Counted from the stretch's first letter, positions 25,417-37,810 are shown. The stretch: 64,000 bases of DNA from Fusarium oxysporum f. sp. lycopersici 4287 (GCF_000149955.1 NC_030989.1:4963188-5027187), one strand, 5' to 3'. Numbers and translations: made by a program. Notes: generated by a model not told the origin, from the letters alone.

Positions 25417-27269
25417 ATGCCGAACAAATTGAGAGACATCCGCAAGGTTGACACCACCTCATACCCTTACATCTATGAAGAGAATGTCTCCATCCCGTTG
25501 TCAAACGGTGGCGTTGTCAGGTGCAATGTCTACCGACCTCGGGACACGGAAAAAGGTGCACAATATCCTGTTATTGTCACATATGGCCCTTATGGCAAAG
25601 ACGTGCCTTATGCTGAGTAAGAGGCCATCAGCAATGCTGCGTCGCAAGCGTGTGGTGAGGCTAATAGAGACCTAGGTTCAATCCAAAGAGTTACGCTGAG
25701 GTCGATCCTGCCCACAAAACGGAACATTCTGTGTGGGAGACTCCAACCCCCAGCTATTGAACGGCTCACGGGTATGTTGTAGTCCGTGCAGACGAGGTGG
25801 GTGTAGGTCAATCGCCTGGCCTGTTGGATATCCTTTCATCAGCTACCATTGATGCCTTCAAGGAGGTTATCGAATGGGCTGCGGATAAGTCCTGGTCGAC
25901 CGGTAAGATTGGTCTACTAGGGATCAGTTATTACGCGGTGACCCAATGGGCTGTGGCGGCCAGGCACCCCAAGGGGCTGTCAGCCATGGTGCCCTGGGAA
26001 GGGTTTAGTGATGTGTACCAAGACAACTTCCGACACGGCGGTATTATGAGTAACAAGCTGACCAAGACATGGTTTAAACGCCAGGTCCTGGCGAATCAAT
26101 ACGGCTTGCCAGGGAGAGCCGCCAGGCCCTTTGGTCCTGACACCATCGAAGGCGATCTTGATGAGATCGAATTGAAGACACAGCGAGTCGACCCAATCGA
26201 AAGCATACGCGAAAATCGCTACCGTGATAGTCCATACTTTTCTCGATCGCATTATGACCTGCGGGATATCACCACGCCGTTCCTAAGTGTTGCCAATTGG
26301 GGAGGTTACCAGCTCCATCTGCGCGGTAACATCCAGGGGTATATGCACGCGACTTCCAAGTTCAAGTACCTACGATTTATTGCCGGGAGACACGACCTGC
26401 CTTTTTATTATCCTGAAGAGGTAGAAGTCCAGCGGAGCTTCCTGGATGCCTTCTTAAAGGACGATGACCGTGACGGTTGGACATCGGGCACAAAGCCCGC
26501 AGTTGATCTGCTCATGAGGAGGGGAGATATGGGATATAATAACTCGACTCTGGAAAAGCAGTTTCCTCGTCGTCAGGAAAATGAGTGGCCAATCGCGCGG
26601 ACCGAGTACACAAAATTCTTCCTACATCCCGATGGGAGGGTTGGTTTGGATACCCCTGCTCCGGGGTACTCTAAACAATCCTATCGGGCTGGTGGACTTG
26701 AGGATCCTTCGCAAGTGCTCAGTTTCCGCAGTGCTCCGTTCAGCAACGTCCTAGAGATTACGGGCCATCTGGTCGCAAATATCAACATATCTGCCTCAAA
26801 AGAAGCCTGGTTGCCACCACCGACTGATATTGATGTATTTGTAACTGTCCGGCACTACAATAAGGATGGTAAAGAGGTCTGCTATACCGACAGCACTGGT
26901 GAGCCGGGCGCTGTGGCCAAGGGAGAGCTGCGACTGAGTCTCCGCAAGACTAACCCTGGACATCCAAACCATCGAGAGTGGCTCCCCTACCGAGACTACT
27001 ACTCGACCAGCGTGCTTCCAGTCGTGACCGGCGATGTTTACCAGGCTTCTGCGGAGCTATGGCCTACGTGCGCGGTCTTCGAGATCGGTGAAACGCTCGG
27101 CGTTGAGATTAGTTCTCGTGATACAGCAGGTGTCGGAGCTTTTGGGCATGACGATCCCATCGATCGGTACGTAAAACATCCCTGTGAATGCAAGTATGTT
27201 AGGGAAGAGAAAGCTGATTCTCGGTTTCCAATAGGGATGATAAAGTGCTTCAAGGGTGGAATAATTTGA
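25417..27269 (+). pseudogene. CocE/NonD (X-Pro dipeptidyl-peptidase S15) family hydrolase with one in-frame stop
   Basis: Exon 1 is 25417-25616 (start MPNKLRDIRKVD), intron 25617-25675, exon 2 25676-27269. Motifs in order: IPLSNGGVVRCNVYRP, VTYGPYGKD, VVVRADEVGVGQSPG, the nucleophile GISYYA and WEGFSDVYQDNFRHGG. A C-terminal jelly-roll domain runs from about residue 350. The family cleaves esters, amides or X-Pro peptides with a Ser-His-Asp triad. One defect is visible: TGA at 25758-25760, where family members have Trp before the HGY motif (SYW..HGY). The remaining 500 codons are open. The change TGG to TGA is not the usual CpA-type RIP change. It could be a recent loss of function, a sequencing error or, less likely, read-through. 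About 597 codons in all. Confidence 0.85.
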
Positions 27270-28982
27270 TATTTGGGGCGCAGAATGAGAATTACTTACT
27301 TGTGCCGGTTATTCCTGAGAATTAGTTTACCGACAGCTAATGTACATAACAAGCAAGCGGCACATAACTCAAGTGGCCTTCGTGCCGAACAATCTGTTTA
27401 CAGTGTGATGCGAAGCTCGGAGAACCTCATCGGAGCGGGGTGGTCTAATTAGGAACCTCCGTGCGCTTGGACTCCAGAAGTTTGACGTGCCCCACGCGGC
27501 CAGCGGATCCTGACTCTACCTTATCCGAAGATACAGAATTAGGCCACATGAAATTCGGTGGTTGTGTGGCGGCGGAATTTCCATCTACGTACAGTCCGTA
27601 GCGGCCATTTTATGGATAGTTTCGAAGTTACGCTGTCAAGGGCAAGGGTCACGCCATCGTGAATAACTTCACAGTTGCCATGAACTCTGAATCGCAGGGC
27701 GCAGCCTGCTGCCTAGACAATTGGCAGACTGAACATGAATATAAAAGATCGACTCTCGTCGCTGGTCTAGATAGAAAAGCAAGTGCTCAGTTGGTCTTGG
27801 TTTTCCACCTATACATGCGATGTACGCCATTGTGAATGCCATCATTTTTCTCGTTTCTTGTGCTGTAGTGGAAAGACACAAGCATTGGAATTCAACAGCA
27901 CACATTTCATAGCTAATCTTATTTCTATAAAACATAAACCTTAGATTACTCTAGGCTTTACAAAAGTCTTGCCTCTTGCACAGCCAAAGACACATAAAGT
28001 CTCCGAAAGTACGTTGTTTGGGGTCCTTGTTCCTGAATAACTACAAGTCTCACCACCTAGGCTGGTGATACGTGTTCTTATTCTTTGTATCATCGTGTCC
28101 CTGACTTCTTGCGCTCAGTCAATCTGCAATGAACCACCATTAAGCTGGCTTCGCGACGCTGAGCCCAGAGATCTTCACTGTCATAAATATTATTCTGCGC
28201 CCCTGAATTCACATGGGATGACCGTGGATATCTGAGATAGCGGCGGCGAAGTTGAACACATGTTTGGTATAAAGCAGCACAAGTAATTATCGTACATGAT
28301 TTGTAAAGAAACAAGCTTTTCGGTCTTTGGTACCTAGGGTAGGATCAATGATCATTGAAGTACACCCGCAGCAATTAATAGATCTCCGGTGCAATAGACA
28401 AGACCAAACACCCAGATAGTGGTCGCATTTCGCTTATTGTTTATATTCATGTGCTGAAAGACCCGAGCTCCCAGTTTCGGTCCCGGCGCTTGTTTTAGTT
28501 TCGTGACCCTTCGTTTACTACAGAGTAGGTCGGATTCTCAACGTTGTATGATACCCTCTAAGGCTATTCAGACGAATATCGAGCTTTCCATTGAGGCCGG
28601 CCAGAATGAAACAGGAAGCTCCGGTGTCGTTTCTTTGGCGGGGCTTTTGGATTGTCAGCAAGGACAAGAAGTGGGAAGTTTGGAGAAAGCGGGTCAAATA
28701 CCGTAAGGCATTGGTGAAATGGGGCGTCACGCATGAACTTTCGGAATACCCGGAAACCTCCAGCATTCGCGTGTCGGCGTTGGGAAAACCCCATGGAAAA
28801 ACCAGCGCTAGGGGTAAACACTGCTTTCTTGCTTCATACTAGATAAACTCAATTACTCCCTTTCCATAGTCTACAAGAACCGCGACACACGCCTAGATCA
28901 CCAGGGAGACCTTGACAAGTGACATCATTCGCTTGGCATGCTAATCTACCTTGCTCATTCAAGGGTTACGACTAGCATATCA
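27270..28982. other. intergenic region between the hydrolase and SMC2, no gene recognised
   Basis: About 1.7 kb with only short, motif-free, overlapping frames on both strands. No repeat or RNA gene is seen. Confidence 0.45.
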
Positions 28983-31900
28983 TCAACAAGCTGCCGACTT
29001 AAACGTCTGAACTACGCTGGTCCCCTCGCTGAAACGTGTCCGGAAGATGGTGTTGGCATTTTGAAACATGCCATCCTTCAAACTGACAACAATAAACTGG
29101 GAACTTTTGAATCGTGTCTTAATAAGGCGTCCAATATTCTGTGTATGAGCTGGATCCAAGGCAGCGTCCACTTCGTCCAAGATATACAGTGGCGCAGGCT
29201 TGAATTCCAGCAGAGCCAATATGAGTGACAATGCAACAAGTGATCTATGACTTTATCAGTATCTTGGCTTGCCATTTGACGTTGTCCTTTTTTTTCTTTT
29301 GTTCAGAAACGTACCTTTGGCCACCACTGAGTTCCATAAGATTGGCTTTCCAAACATTACCGAGGCAGACCTTAAACTCAAGGCCATCATTGATTGTTTT
29401 ACCTTCTGGGGGATCTAGCTGTGCAGAGTTTCCTCCTGGGAGAAGCTCAGAGAAAATCTGGCCACAGTCTCTGCTCACCTTCTCCCATGTATGGTGCAAC
29501 GTCTTCTTCTTATAGTCATCTAGACTAGCAATAGTCTCTTCAATCTTCTTCTTATCACGGATGACGGTTTTGATCATAAGTTTGAGTGCCGCTTCCTTCT
29601 TCTCAACACTCTCCAACGTGTTCATAACCTTGGGGTTTACCCTCCTCTTCATCCCTTGTAAACGTTGGGCCAAAGCCCGTAGTTTGGCCTTACTCTCCCC
29701 GATATTCTGGCGGTCAAAGTCGTATGGTGTTCCGGTGAGCCCGAATTTGTCCCTTTCATCAAGGATCCAGTCATATTCGGCGTCCATCTGGCGTAGATCA
29801 CTGGCCACTCCCTGTTGTTCGTTGTGGAGCTTTTCGATCTGATGAATAAGTTGTTGCATCTTGAGGCTTTCCTCTGCGATCCGTGCCTTTTTTGAACGCG
29901 AGATGTTGTCTAGGTTTTGAAGTTCGTTCTCAAAAAAATTGGATCTGGCATCCTCAAAGTCGACTTGCGCCTGAAAGGTGTTATGAGTATCGTTGAGCCT
30001 CGTTCGATCCTTCGAAAGGTTTTCAACCTCTTGTTCCTCTTTCTTTATGTTCAGTTCGGCCTCTTGCAACTGCTCTCGGGCGGCTGACAAATCGCTGTCA
30101 GTTTGCTCTAGATCTAGATTTGCCTTTTGGAGCTCCTTCTGTAGGTTCCTGACATCGAGTAAGCTCTTTTTGTGCTCGGACTGGAGTTTTTCCAACATCT
30201 CTTGAAGTTCTGCCAGCTTCGCAACCTCATTGTCGTTGAAGTCGTTCATGTCCTTCTCAATTTGCCAAATGTCAGAGTTTGCTTCCGCTTGTCGCGATTT
30301 TGCTTCCAAGATATCCTCATGCAGCTGTTGGATCGCCGCATTCATGTCCCCTACTGCCCGAATAATAGTTGATGATGAATTAGTTCTGATCTGCTCTTCA
30401 GCTAGCCTGATTCCATGCATTTTCACAGCCAAAGCCTGTTCGATCCTGCGAGCCTGGTCTACCTTCGGCCTTCCTTCTGCAATCTTGACCCGTAGCTCGT
30501 TCAATGATTGCTCTGCTTTAGTGAATTGGGACGCTAAGTTATTGAGCTCTTGTAAGGTTGTTAGGACGCAACTGGAGTTTGGGGAGCTGCCACCCGACAA
30601 AGTTCCAGAAGGGTCATAGGCATCCCCTTGGAGAGTAATGCTCCTCATCTTGACATCAGCATCAAAGGTGACGCGTTTGGCGATCTCGGCATCTGCGCAA
30701 ATCAAAGTGTTCCCAAACACGTATTCCATAGCAGTGGCTATTTCGTTATCATAATCCACGAAAGATAGCGCCAAGTTAACTTTACCAGGGGCTATGGTCT
30801 GCGCTGTCGCAACAGTCTCAGCTGAGGCTTTCAAAGCAGCGATCCTATTTAGAGGGATGATCGTCACGCGTTTGCGTAGTTTGCCTTTCTGGAGCAGTTG
30901 AGTACCAGTGACGTCTGAGTCAACCACGACATTAAACAGGCGACCGCCCGCGCAAGTTTCCAAAGCCTTACCAGCCTCCGAGTGTTCTTTGTCGAGGGTA
31001 AAAAGCTGCGCCACAAGGCCCTTGACCTTAGAGCGATCGAAGCCTGGAGTTGGGTCTGCATAGCTGAAGTTGATATGGGCAACCTGTCGCTTGAGTTCAT
31101 CGGATTTCTGGCTACAATCGCGCAAAGTTTTCAATAGAAGCAATTCTTGTTCTGCCATCTCCTGATACTTGCCTGGTGCAACCTCAACCCTTGCCAGATC
31201 CTTCTCGAGTTTCTGCGCTTCTTCCTTCAAAATATTCACGCTGCCCAGGAGATCGTTGATATGCTCCGTGGCCTTCTGCGCTCGGGGTGCTTCCTCCCGC
31301 GCACGAGATTGGAGGTGTTCGATCTTAAGCTTGGCCTTTTCTTGTTCCGTAGCAGCTATGGTGGCACGATTCTTTGCATCCCGCAGTTGCACTTGGTAAC
31401 TGTTTCCCAAGCTAATCGTCGAGTTTACACCAGTTTGCAGAGATTGGAGGAGCTCCTCCCTTGACTCGATATCCTGCGATTGCTTTGTGAGATCCTTCTT
31501 GGTTTTGTCGTATGTTGCCTTTATGTTATCGAATATAACTGTCTTATCTTTGAGTGCCGCTTCCGATTCTATGACAGTCTTCCTTGCCGCTAATTCTTTC
31601 TCCCGTTCGTCGTCGAGACTTAACTTCTTTAATTCGATGACTGTGTCCAGTCGCACGAGATCATTGGCATGCTTTCTGACTATTTCTGCGAGCCCTTGTC
31701 CTTTTGCGCGTTTGCTGAGTTCTTTGCCGTGTTGTAATTGAACTCTTCGAGTGTCATCCTCCAAGTAGGCAATCTCACCCCTCAAGTGCTCAACAGAGTC
31801 CTGGAGGCTTTGGCGTTGTTTTTTCTTGCATTCCAATTCTATACTCAACGGCTCCGATCTCTCCTGGCGTTTTGAATAGTCGTATGCGACTACGACGCGC

Positions 31901-32747
31901 GTGAGGCGCTCAAGATCGTTTTGGATTTGTTGAAATTCCAAGAAGGTACTCTTTTCATTCCGAAGTCTTTCCAATTTGGGCTCAATTTCGTCCTTTAGGA
32001 GCTCTTGAAGTTCCTGTAATTTCATCTCTTTCTTGGCCATTGTCCTGAAAGCCTTGTCCTTTCGATCTTCAAACATTTTCGTTCCTGCAGCTTCCTGAAT
32101 CATGGCTAGTATTTCCATTGACTTCATGTTTAACACTTTTGTGATCTTGCCTTGCATGATAAGAAAGTTAGGATTATTGATGTTTAGCTGCACAGATTGA
32201 AAAAGATTGTGGACTGTCTGTTGTTGTGCACGATGTCCGTTGATCAGGTATTTTGAAGTACTGCCAAGAGTGATTTGTCGCGTTACACTGATCGTGGCAT
32301 ATTCCTCAAATCCTATCGGCGATTGGTTCTTATCTCCATTATCGAAAACAATTGTGACGCTGGCCTTGGTGACTCCAGCCTGCTCGCCCTTGTAAATGAG
32401 ATCCTGCACGTGTCATTAGCTGTGCACCCAACGGATCACGTGCTAGAGAATCATACTTGAGAGTTTTGTGCTCGGACAATGGACATGTTCGTAATGCCGA
32501 GGACAAAGCAGATAGACTCGAGAATATTCGATTTACCGCTGCCATTCAAGCCAGTGATTGCGTTGAAACTCTCATCCCTAAGCCGTTACTAGTGTTCCAT
32601 AACCATACTCAACGTTCACAACACATACCATCCCGAAATTACGGTGCGAGCGGCATAGGACTTAAAACCCTAGATAGCGTTAATTGACTAATCAAGTCCG
32701 GAAACAAAAATGCCTCCTACGTCGATAATAATTTCAATCACCCTCAT
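28983..32747 (-). CDS. smc2: condensin subunit SMC2
   Basis: Five exons: 32721-32747, 32629-32669, 32457-32577, 29315-32403 and 28983-29244. All introns are GT-AG, all phases join, and the product is 1179 residues, normal for SMC2. The head starts [25 protein letters not shown] with Walker [10 protein letters not shown] and then [12 protein letters not shown]. Two long coiled coils flank a hinge at about 520-670 ([37 protein letters not shown]). The C-terminal lobe has the ABC signature LSGGQRSL and Walker [13 protein letters not shown], and ends near [12 protein letters not shown]2 pairs with SMC4 as the ATPase core of condensin, which compacts mitotic chromosomes. All nucleotide-binding motifs are present. 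Some generally conserved positions differ (for example KGEQAG where KRGQAG is usual), so it could be a second, diverged copy. Confidence 0.95.
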
Positions 32748-33565
32748 GACGGCGAAACCAGAGGGGCAGTAGTGCAGGTACTGAATGTTCGCGCGTATCG
32801 CAAGAAAACTTTAAGTCCGAAAGATTATCGGAAGACGTGACAGAGTAAACAGAACAAGACGCGACTATTATATTATCAATCACATGACATCCTGGCATCT
32901 TATCCGCTCTCTTCACATAGGTTGTGCTAGTTCCCAGACAGAAACAAGGATCACATGGACTCAAAAACGCAAATGAGTCGTCAAGCTACACGTGTCTCAC
33001 AGAGATGTGGTCACAGTGTGATTGGTTCTTGGCCATTATCTTGAGCCTGCGTTTTACGCGACGAACAGTTCGTCATGATAAGCTAGTGAAGACCTTATCC
33101 CAGATCCGGACGCCCCGAGGTTTAGGACAATTCTACCTTTTGTAGTCAGAAACAAAGAGGCCAAAACACGATATGGCGGACTTTCCTAATCTAGCTGGCG
33201 GACTCAAAGGGCCCCTCTAGCGGGCTCCTTCTAACCTAGCCCGATTTGGACCGCGTTTAATCTCCGCTTCGCACATCTTCGCATTGTTAAGCTTTGGCCT
33301 GCCATCCTGGTTCGCAACATGAGTTAGTTCTGCAGAACGATCGGCGGCTGAAAGGGGATGTCTCGCTACTCGGCGGTTTTCTGCCCCGTGGTTCGCTCCT
33401 CGGCTCTTCGCTCCCCGGCGCTTCGCTGCTCAAAAGCTCCGGCTTCCGACCACTTCTTATACTCGAGCTTTTGCTGACGTCAAATCACTATGAAAGGAGA
33501 TTCAAGTTTTATACTAATTTCAATACCTCAAACTCCAGAGATACCATCAGTGGACTCTAGGCATT
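32748..33565. promoter_or_regulatory. divergent intergenic region between SMC2 and the P450, with a short tandem repeat
   Basis: About 820 bp separates two genes transcribed away from each other, so it must hold both promoters. At 33360-33431 a 14-15 bp unit of the type (G/C)TTCGCT(C/G)CTCGGC recurs about four times with small changes. No TATA box or defined operator could be assigned with confidence. Confidence 0.5.
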
Positions 33566-35509
33566 ATGGCATTGGGAGGTCTACTGGAGGCCACACAAAC
33601 CCAATACCTCCCACTTGTTTTCACAAGCTGTTTCTTAGTATGGTACTTCCATTTGCTTATACATTCTTTGTCATCTCCCCTGCGGTCCGTATCCGGTCCG
33701 CCATTAGCCCGCTTCAGCCGCGTCTGGTATTTCCGCCAGGTTTGGACGGGGAGGTTCCCCTGGACCAATATCGAACTGCACAGGAAACACGGTACGGCCA
33801 AAATTTGTCATTATCCTTGAAGCATACTAGCAAAGTATACTAAGAAACAGAAGGACCTGTTGTTCGTATCGCCCCTAATGAATACTCCGTTGATGATCCC
33901 TCTGCTGTCAAGACTCTATATGGACACGGGACAGCATTTACCAAGGGCCCGTGGTATGATGGAAGTACCAACCTCAAAGACGAGAAAAGCAATCTCTTCG
34001 CCAACAGAGATATCAAAACCCATGCCGCAGAAAGGCGAAAGGTCGCCTCATTGTATTCAATGTCAACTCTTGTGAAGATGGAGGATGCAGTGAACGATTG
34101 CATCGTGCGACTGGAACAAAGGATGCGTGACCTTGCGCGGTGGGTTTTCTCCAACGGAAATGCAATTTTCCTTTTCTTTTGTCCTTTATTTTCTATCTGG
34201 TTTTGACTGAACTGCTCGTAGGTCCGGAAAGCCGATTAATTTACAGTGGTGGATGCAGTGTTATGCGTTTGATGTGATAGGCTCCATCACGGTGGGTTTC
34301 CCCCCCCCTCACTGCCTTTGAGGGAACCTGCGACTGACCGGAATGCGAACTATGTAGGTTTCTAAACGTTTTGGCTTCCTCGATTCAGGGAAAGACCCGA
34401 TGGACCTTGTTAGTGGACTTCATGATTTCCTCACTCATGCCGCCCGTATTGGCGTCTACCCGGATCTGCATCCCATACTCTTTAAGCTTGGAAAATTGGC
34501 CGGTAAGTTTCAATCGGCCGGCACAAACGGAATCATCAGAGCTTTCATTTTTACCAGGAAGCAGATTGGTGAGTACAAAGCCATGAACAAATTCCTAAAA
34601 AGCAAAGCGGACGATGAGGAGGCCTTTTTGCCGAGGTTGTTGCGCCTCCATCACGAAAAGCCGGAAAGTGTTACCGAAGAGGATGTGATGCGAACTTGTG
34701 CGATCAACGTCGTAGCGGGCAGTGATACGACAAGTATCAGTCTTACCGGCGTGATGTGGGCCTTGTTGAGAAACCCGAAGGCTATGGCGAAGGTATTATT
34801 TCAAACCTAGTCGGGATAATGAGCCGGCTGACATTTAATCTCTATCAGCTACGCGCCGAAGTCGACGACAAGTACTCCAGCGGCGAGATTGGAGACCCAA
34901 TCTCATTCGGGGATGCTCAGAAGATGCCGTATCTGCAGGCCGTCATCAAAGAAGGTCTAAGGCTGCACCCAGCGGGCGGCCTGCCTCTTAGCCGTATCGT
35001 TCCAAAGGGAGGCGCTACGATCGCGGGCCATTTCTTCCCTGAGGGTGTAAGTAGTCTATCGTCTGTCACCTGTCTGAACTACATACCTGACTCATGTTTC
35101 CATACGTAGAATATTGTTGGCATCAACGCGTGGGTGGCTCACCGAAACGCAGATGTATTTGGCCATGATGCAGACGAGTTCAGGCCTGAGCGCTGGCTTG
35201 TAAATGGGGCGGACACGCAAAGAATGGATAGATACTGGCTTACGGTGAGACCGCTGATACCATGCACATATTTTGGGGGTTGGCTAATTTAAATGCCAGT
35301 TCGGTCACGGTTCGAGGACGTGCCTGGGCAAGAATATTGCGCTGATGGAAATTTCCAAACTTATCCCACAGCTGATCAGGAAGTTCGATATTGAGCTGGC
35401 AGACCCACAAATGAAGCTTGAAACGGAGAATGTTTGGTTCGTGAAGCAGACAAACGTGATTGTCGAAATCAAAGAAAGAGCCTTGAGCCCAAACTTTTCT
35501 GGCAGCTAG
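33566..35509 (+). CDS. cytochrome P450 monooxygenase (pisatin-demethylase-like group)
   Basis: Seven exons: 33566-33791, 33851-34139, 34222-34291, 34358-34792, 34849-35046, 35110-35244 and 35300-35509. All phases agree and the product is 520 residues. An N-terminal membrane helix (LPLVFTSCFLVWYFHLLIHSL) is followed by a proline-rich hinge. Then come VVRIAPNEYSVDDP, the I-helix oxygen-binding VVAGSDTTS (about 315), the K-helix EGLR (about 377), FRPERW and the heme loop FGHGSRTCLG with its Cys ligand near residue 459. These show a microsomal class II P450 using NADPH reductase. The substrate cannot be inferred. The closest overall pattern I recognise is the fungal pisatin demethylase/benzoate hydroxylase-like set. 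Intron 1 could also end at 33844 (two residues longer). No damage is seen. It is divergent to SMC2. Confidence 0.93.
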
Positions 35510-35833
35510 GTTGGAAAATGCTCGGTTGGAAATTTTACGCCTTGTATACTATACTCACTGCTCTTCCCAACGTAGTTGCTCAATGTGACAACCAAACCAT
35601 TGGTAGCGTGGCCAAAAGCGAACAGATCCATGAATCCGTCCACTCTCGGCAGCGATTACTAGAAGACGAGTCTTTAAATTGTGAAGAGCACCCATCGTGT
35701 CGCCGTCAGGCGAAAGCAGCGTTTACGCGCCTATCTGGGTTATTACTTTAGCATAAGCCCCTTAGAGTAGCACGCCCTCCTCTAATCTAGTTCTTTAGTA
35801 ATTAGACAAACTTAATACTTAATGCAAGTAACG
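35510..35833. other. 3' flank of the P450 gene, no gene recognised
   Basis: A plus-strand frame overlapping the P450 end runs to 35751, but it is in another phase and has no motif. The region ends at the TA target of the pogo copy B. Confidence 0.5.
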
Positions 35834-35835
35834 TA

Positions 35836-37808
35836 CATGATAAGCTTATGTCACAGACAAGCATGTGTCACAAAAAATCCCAACCTTTAAAACAGAAATT
35901 ACCAGGAAAGCATAATAAACTCTGTAATTAATTAAACTTAATTGCTATATCCTTCTTCAGATACTACAATAACTATTTGACATGTCCTTGCATTATGCCC
36001 CGTCTTGCCGCATCCTCTACAGCGCCTTCCCCTCGGTCGTGGCGACCCGCCTTGACGACCACTTCCTAATAATTCGCCTTTAACCTGCCTATCTATATTT
36101 ATCTAATTAATTACTTCCCTTACTTCCTATACTATTATTACCTCTCCTTTCTGTAGTCTAGTCCTTTTTGCCCTTTAATGCCGGCTTAGTGTTTTATTTG
36201 CCTATTAAAGATTATAGACCTGAGCTCTTAATAACACATTCTTATATATTATTACCTTTATTCCCTTAGAAAGCGAGTTTAATGCTTCTAGAATTAACTC
36301 TGGCAAGCTACTTTTATACGTTCTAATTCGTTTATTAAGCTATTTAAACTAAGATTAGGCCTTAAGGATAGTTCTAGGTGTCTTTAAAACCTAAGCAGTA
36401 GATAGGCCGGCCTCCTCCTTAATGTAACGGTTACACAAGCCGTTAAACCACAGGGCAAAAGATCGGGCCATAATCGCTATGCAAGCAATCATGGGTGTGC
36501 TACAGCTGCCTTATAGAAGCCTTATAGCGCTGTTACGGGCACGAATCGTAACACTTAACTGGTGTTAGAGTCCGTAGGTGTATATTAAGCTTTAATACCA
36601 CGCTTTCTAGGTCAAGAGGAATAAGCCTAGCGCCTCTAAAAGCTGCCTTAATATTTTTCTTAGTTATAGTGGCCTAAAATGCTATATAAAAGGCAGTAAA
36701 GAACTCAGTCTTAGAAACATGTATTACAGAGTATCGGATTAGATGCTTAATTTCTTGCCTATAAGCCTTCTTAAGCAGGCTAAAGTACCTAATATTAAGA
36801 CGCTAAAGTAAATAAGATAAATAAGGCGGCATAAAGAGTATAATAATCTTATTTACCTAGTAATATTTCTTAAAGTTAAGAGAGTGGTAACTTCTATGGC
36901 TATTAAGGGTTAGAAGATAATAGCAATTAACTAATTGCCTATTTATATATTAGTTAAAATGCTTTAGCTGCTTAAGGCCTAGGTTATTATTAGTCTAGCT
37001 ATTTAGAGATATTATAATAGCCTAGTTATCTAGGAGGTTATTTTCCTGGTACTAATTGGCGAGGTGATATTAGCTAGCACCTATAATAAACAGCGTAATT
37101 ACCTAGCCTTCTGTATTAATTACCTAAATTATAGTAATTTATTTATAATTTCCAGGCTATATTAATTTTAATCTTCTATATCTTTCTATGCCTATAATAA
37201 CTATTTTATTTATAATTATACCTATTAAAAAGCTAATCTTATTAAAGTTATAAATATTAGCTAGATTAATATTATATTTTATAATTATGTTTTCTATAAG
37301 CTTAAACTACTTTTAAATCTTAGTTAGATCTTTATATTTAGCCCTCTAGTAGTTATATCTATAAAAAAGCTATATCTTAAGCTCTTTGTATTACTTAATA
37401 AAGTTAAAAGCCTAGCGCTTATTAATATGTAGCATATTATAGTTAGTAAGTAATTAGTTAGCTATTTCTTTTATATTATATAGTTGCAGGGGAAATCCTT
37501 GCAAATCTAGGTTCAGGATAAACTGAATTATAACCTATTCCTCTAGATCAGATAGTTTATATAATTTAGGCACCTAATCGCATCGAGACTGCATGCCTCC
37601 CTGACGGCGACCTAGCTTCTGATGATAGACTTGGTATATTAATGCAGCGCCTCGGATGCTTAGTTTTAGATTATTTTGAAGGGCTTATAGGGCAAGAAGA
37701 ATTTTTACTTTATATCTTTAATGGTTAAGAATTAATTAATTAAATATAAAAAGAAGAGAATAAGGGATTTTTATAATATATGCTTATTTGTAATATAAGC
37801 TTATTATA
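35836..37808 (-). mobile_element. RIP-degraded pogo/Fot1-type transposon (copy B), with a recognisable transposase relic
   Basis: Inverted ends (left CATGATAAGCTTATGTCACA from 35836, right ending AAGCTTATTATA at 37808) are flanked by TA at 35834-35835 and 37809-37810. Without a 131-bp insertion it is 1842 bp. The minus strand reads, through many stops, as a DDE_1 transposase. Relics of the NFDETGF region, the GWTT/HF region, the LLxxDGH region, MPPHxSHxLQPLDV, KTEFLPAF and the GAGLVPxDPE region follow in order. The C-terminal end, 35938-36065, is nearly unmutated and keeps a CCHC knuckle (CRGCGKTGHNARTC). RIP has hit the 3' part of the coding region far less than the centre. It is inactive. 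Confidence 0.85.
36423..36553. mobile_element. 131-bp TG...CA insertion (solo mini-LTR/TRIM-like) inside pogo copy B
   Basis: It starts TGTAACGGTT and ends ATCGTAACA, with short imperfect inverted ends. It is flanked by CTTAA at 36418-36422 and 36554-36558. The aligned pogo copy A (about 3190-3215) lacks it, giving an empty site. Its composition is balanced inside an AT-rich host, so it arrived after most of the RIP damage or escaped it. A TG/CA end pair plus a 5-bp duplication is what a retrovirus-type integrase produces. Confidence 0.7.
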
Positions 37809-37810
37809 TA

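Noticed and set aside
29993..30619. Ser/Cys-rich plus-strand frames opposite SMC2 coiled coils
   Set aside because: They are the antisense of Glu/Lys/Leu-rich coiled-coil codons, a common artefact.
35434..35751. 105-codon plus frame overlapping the P450 end
   Set aside because: Out of phase with the P450, starts inside its last exon and has no motif.
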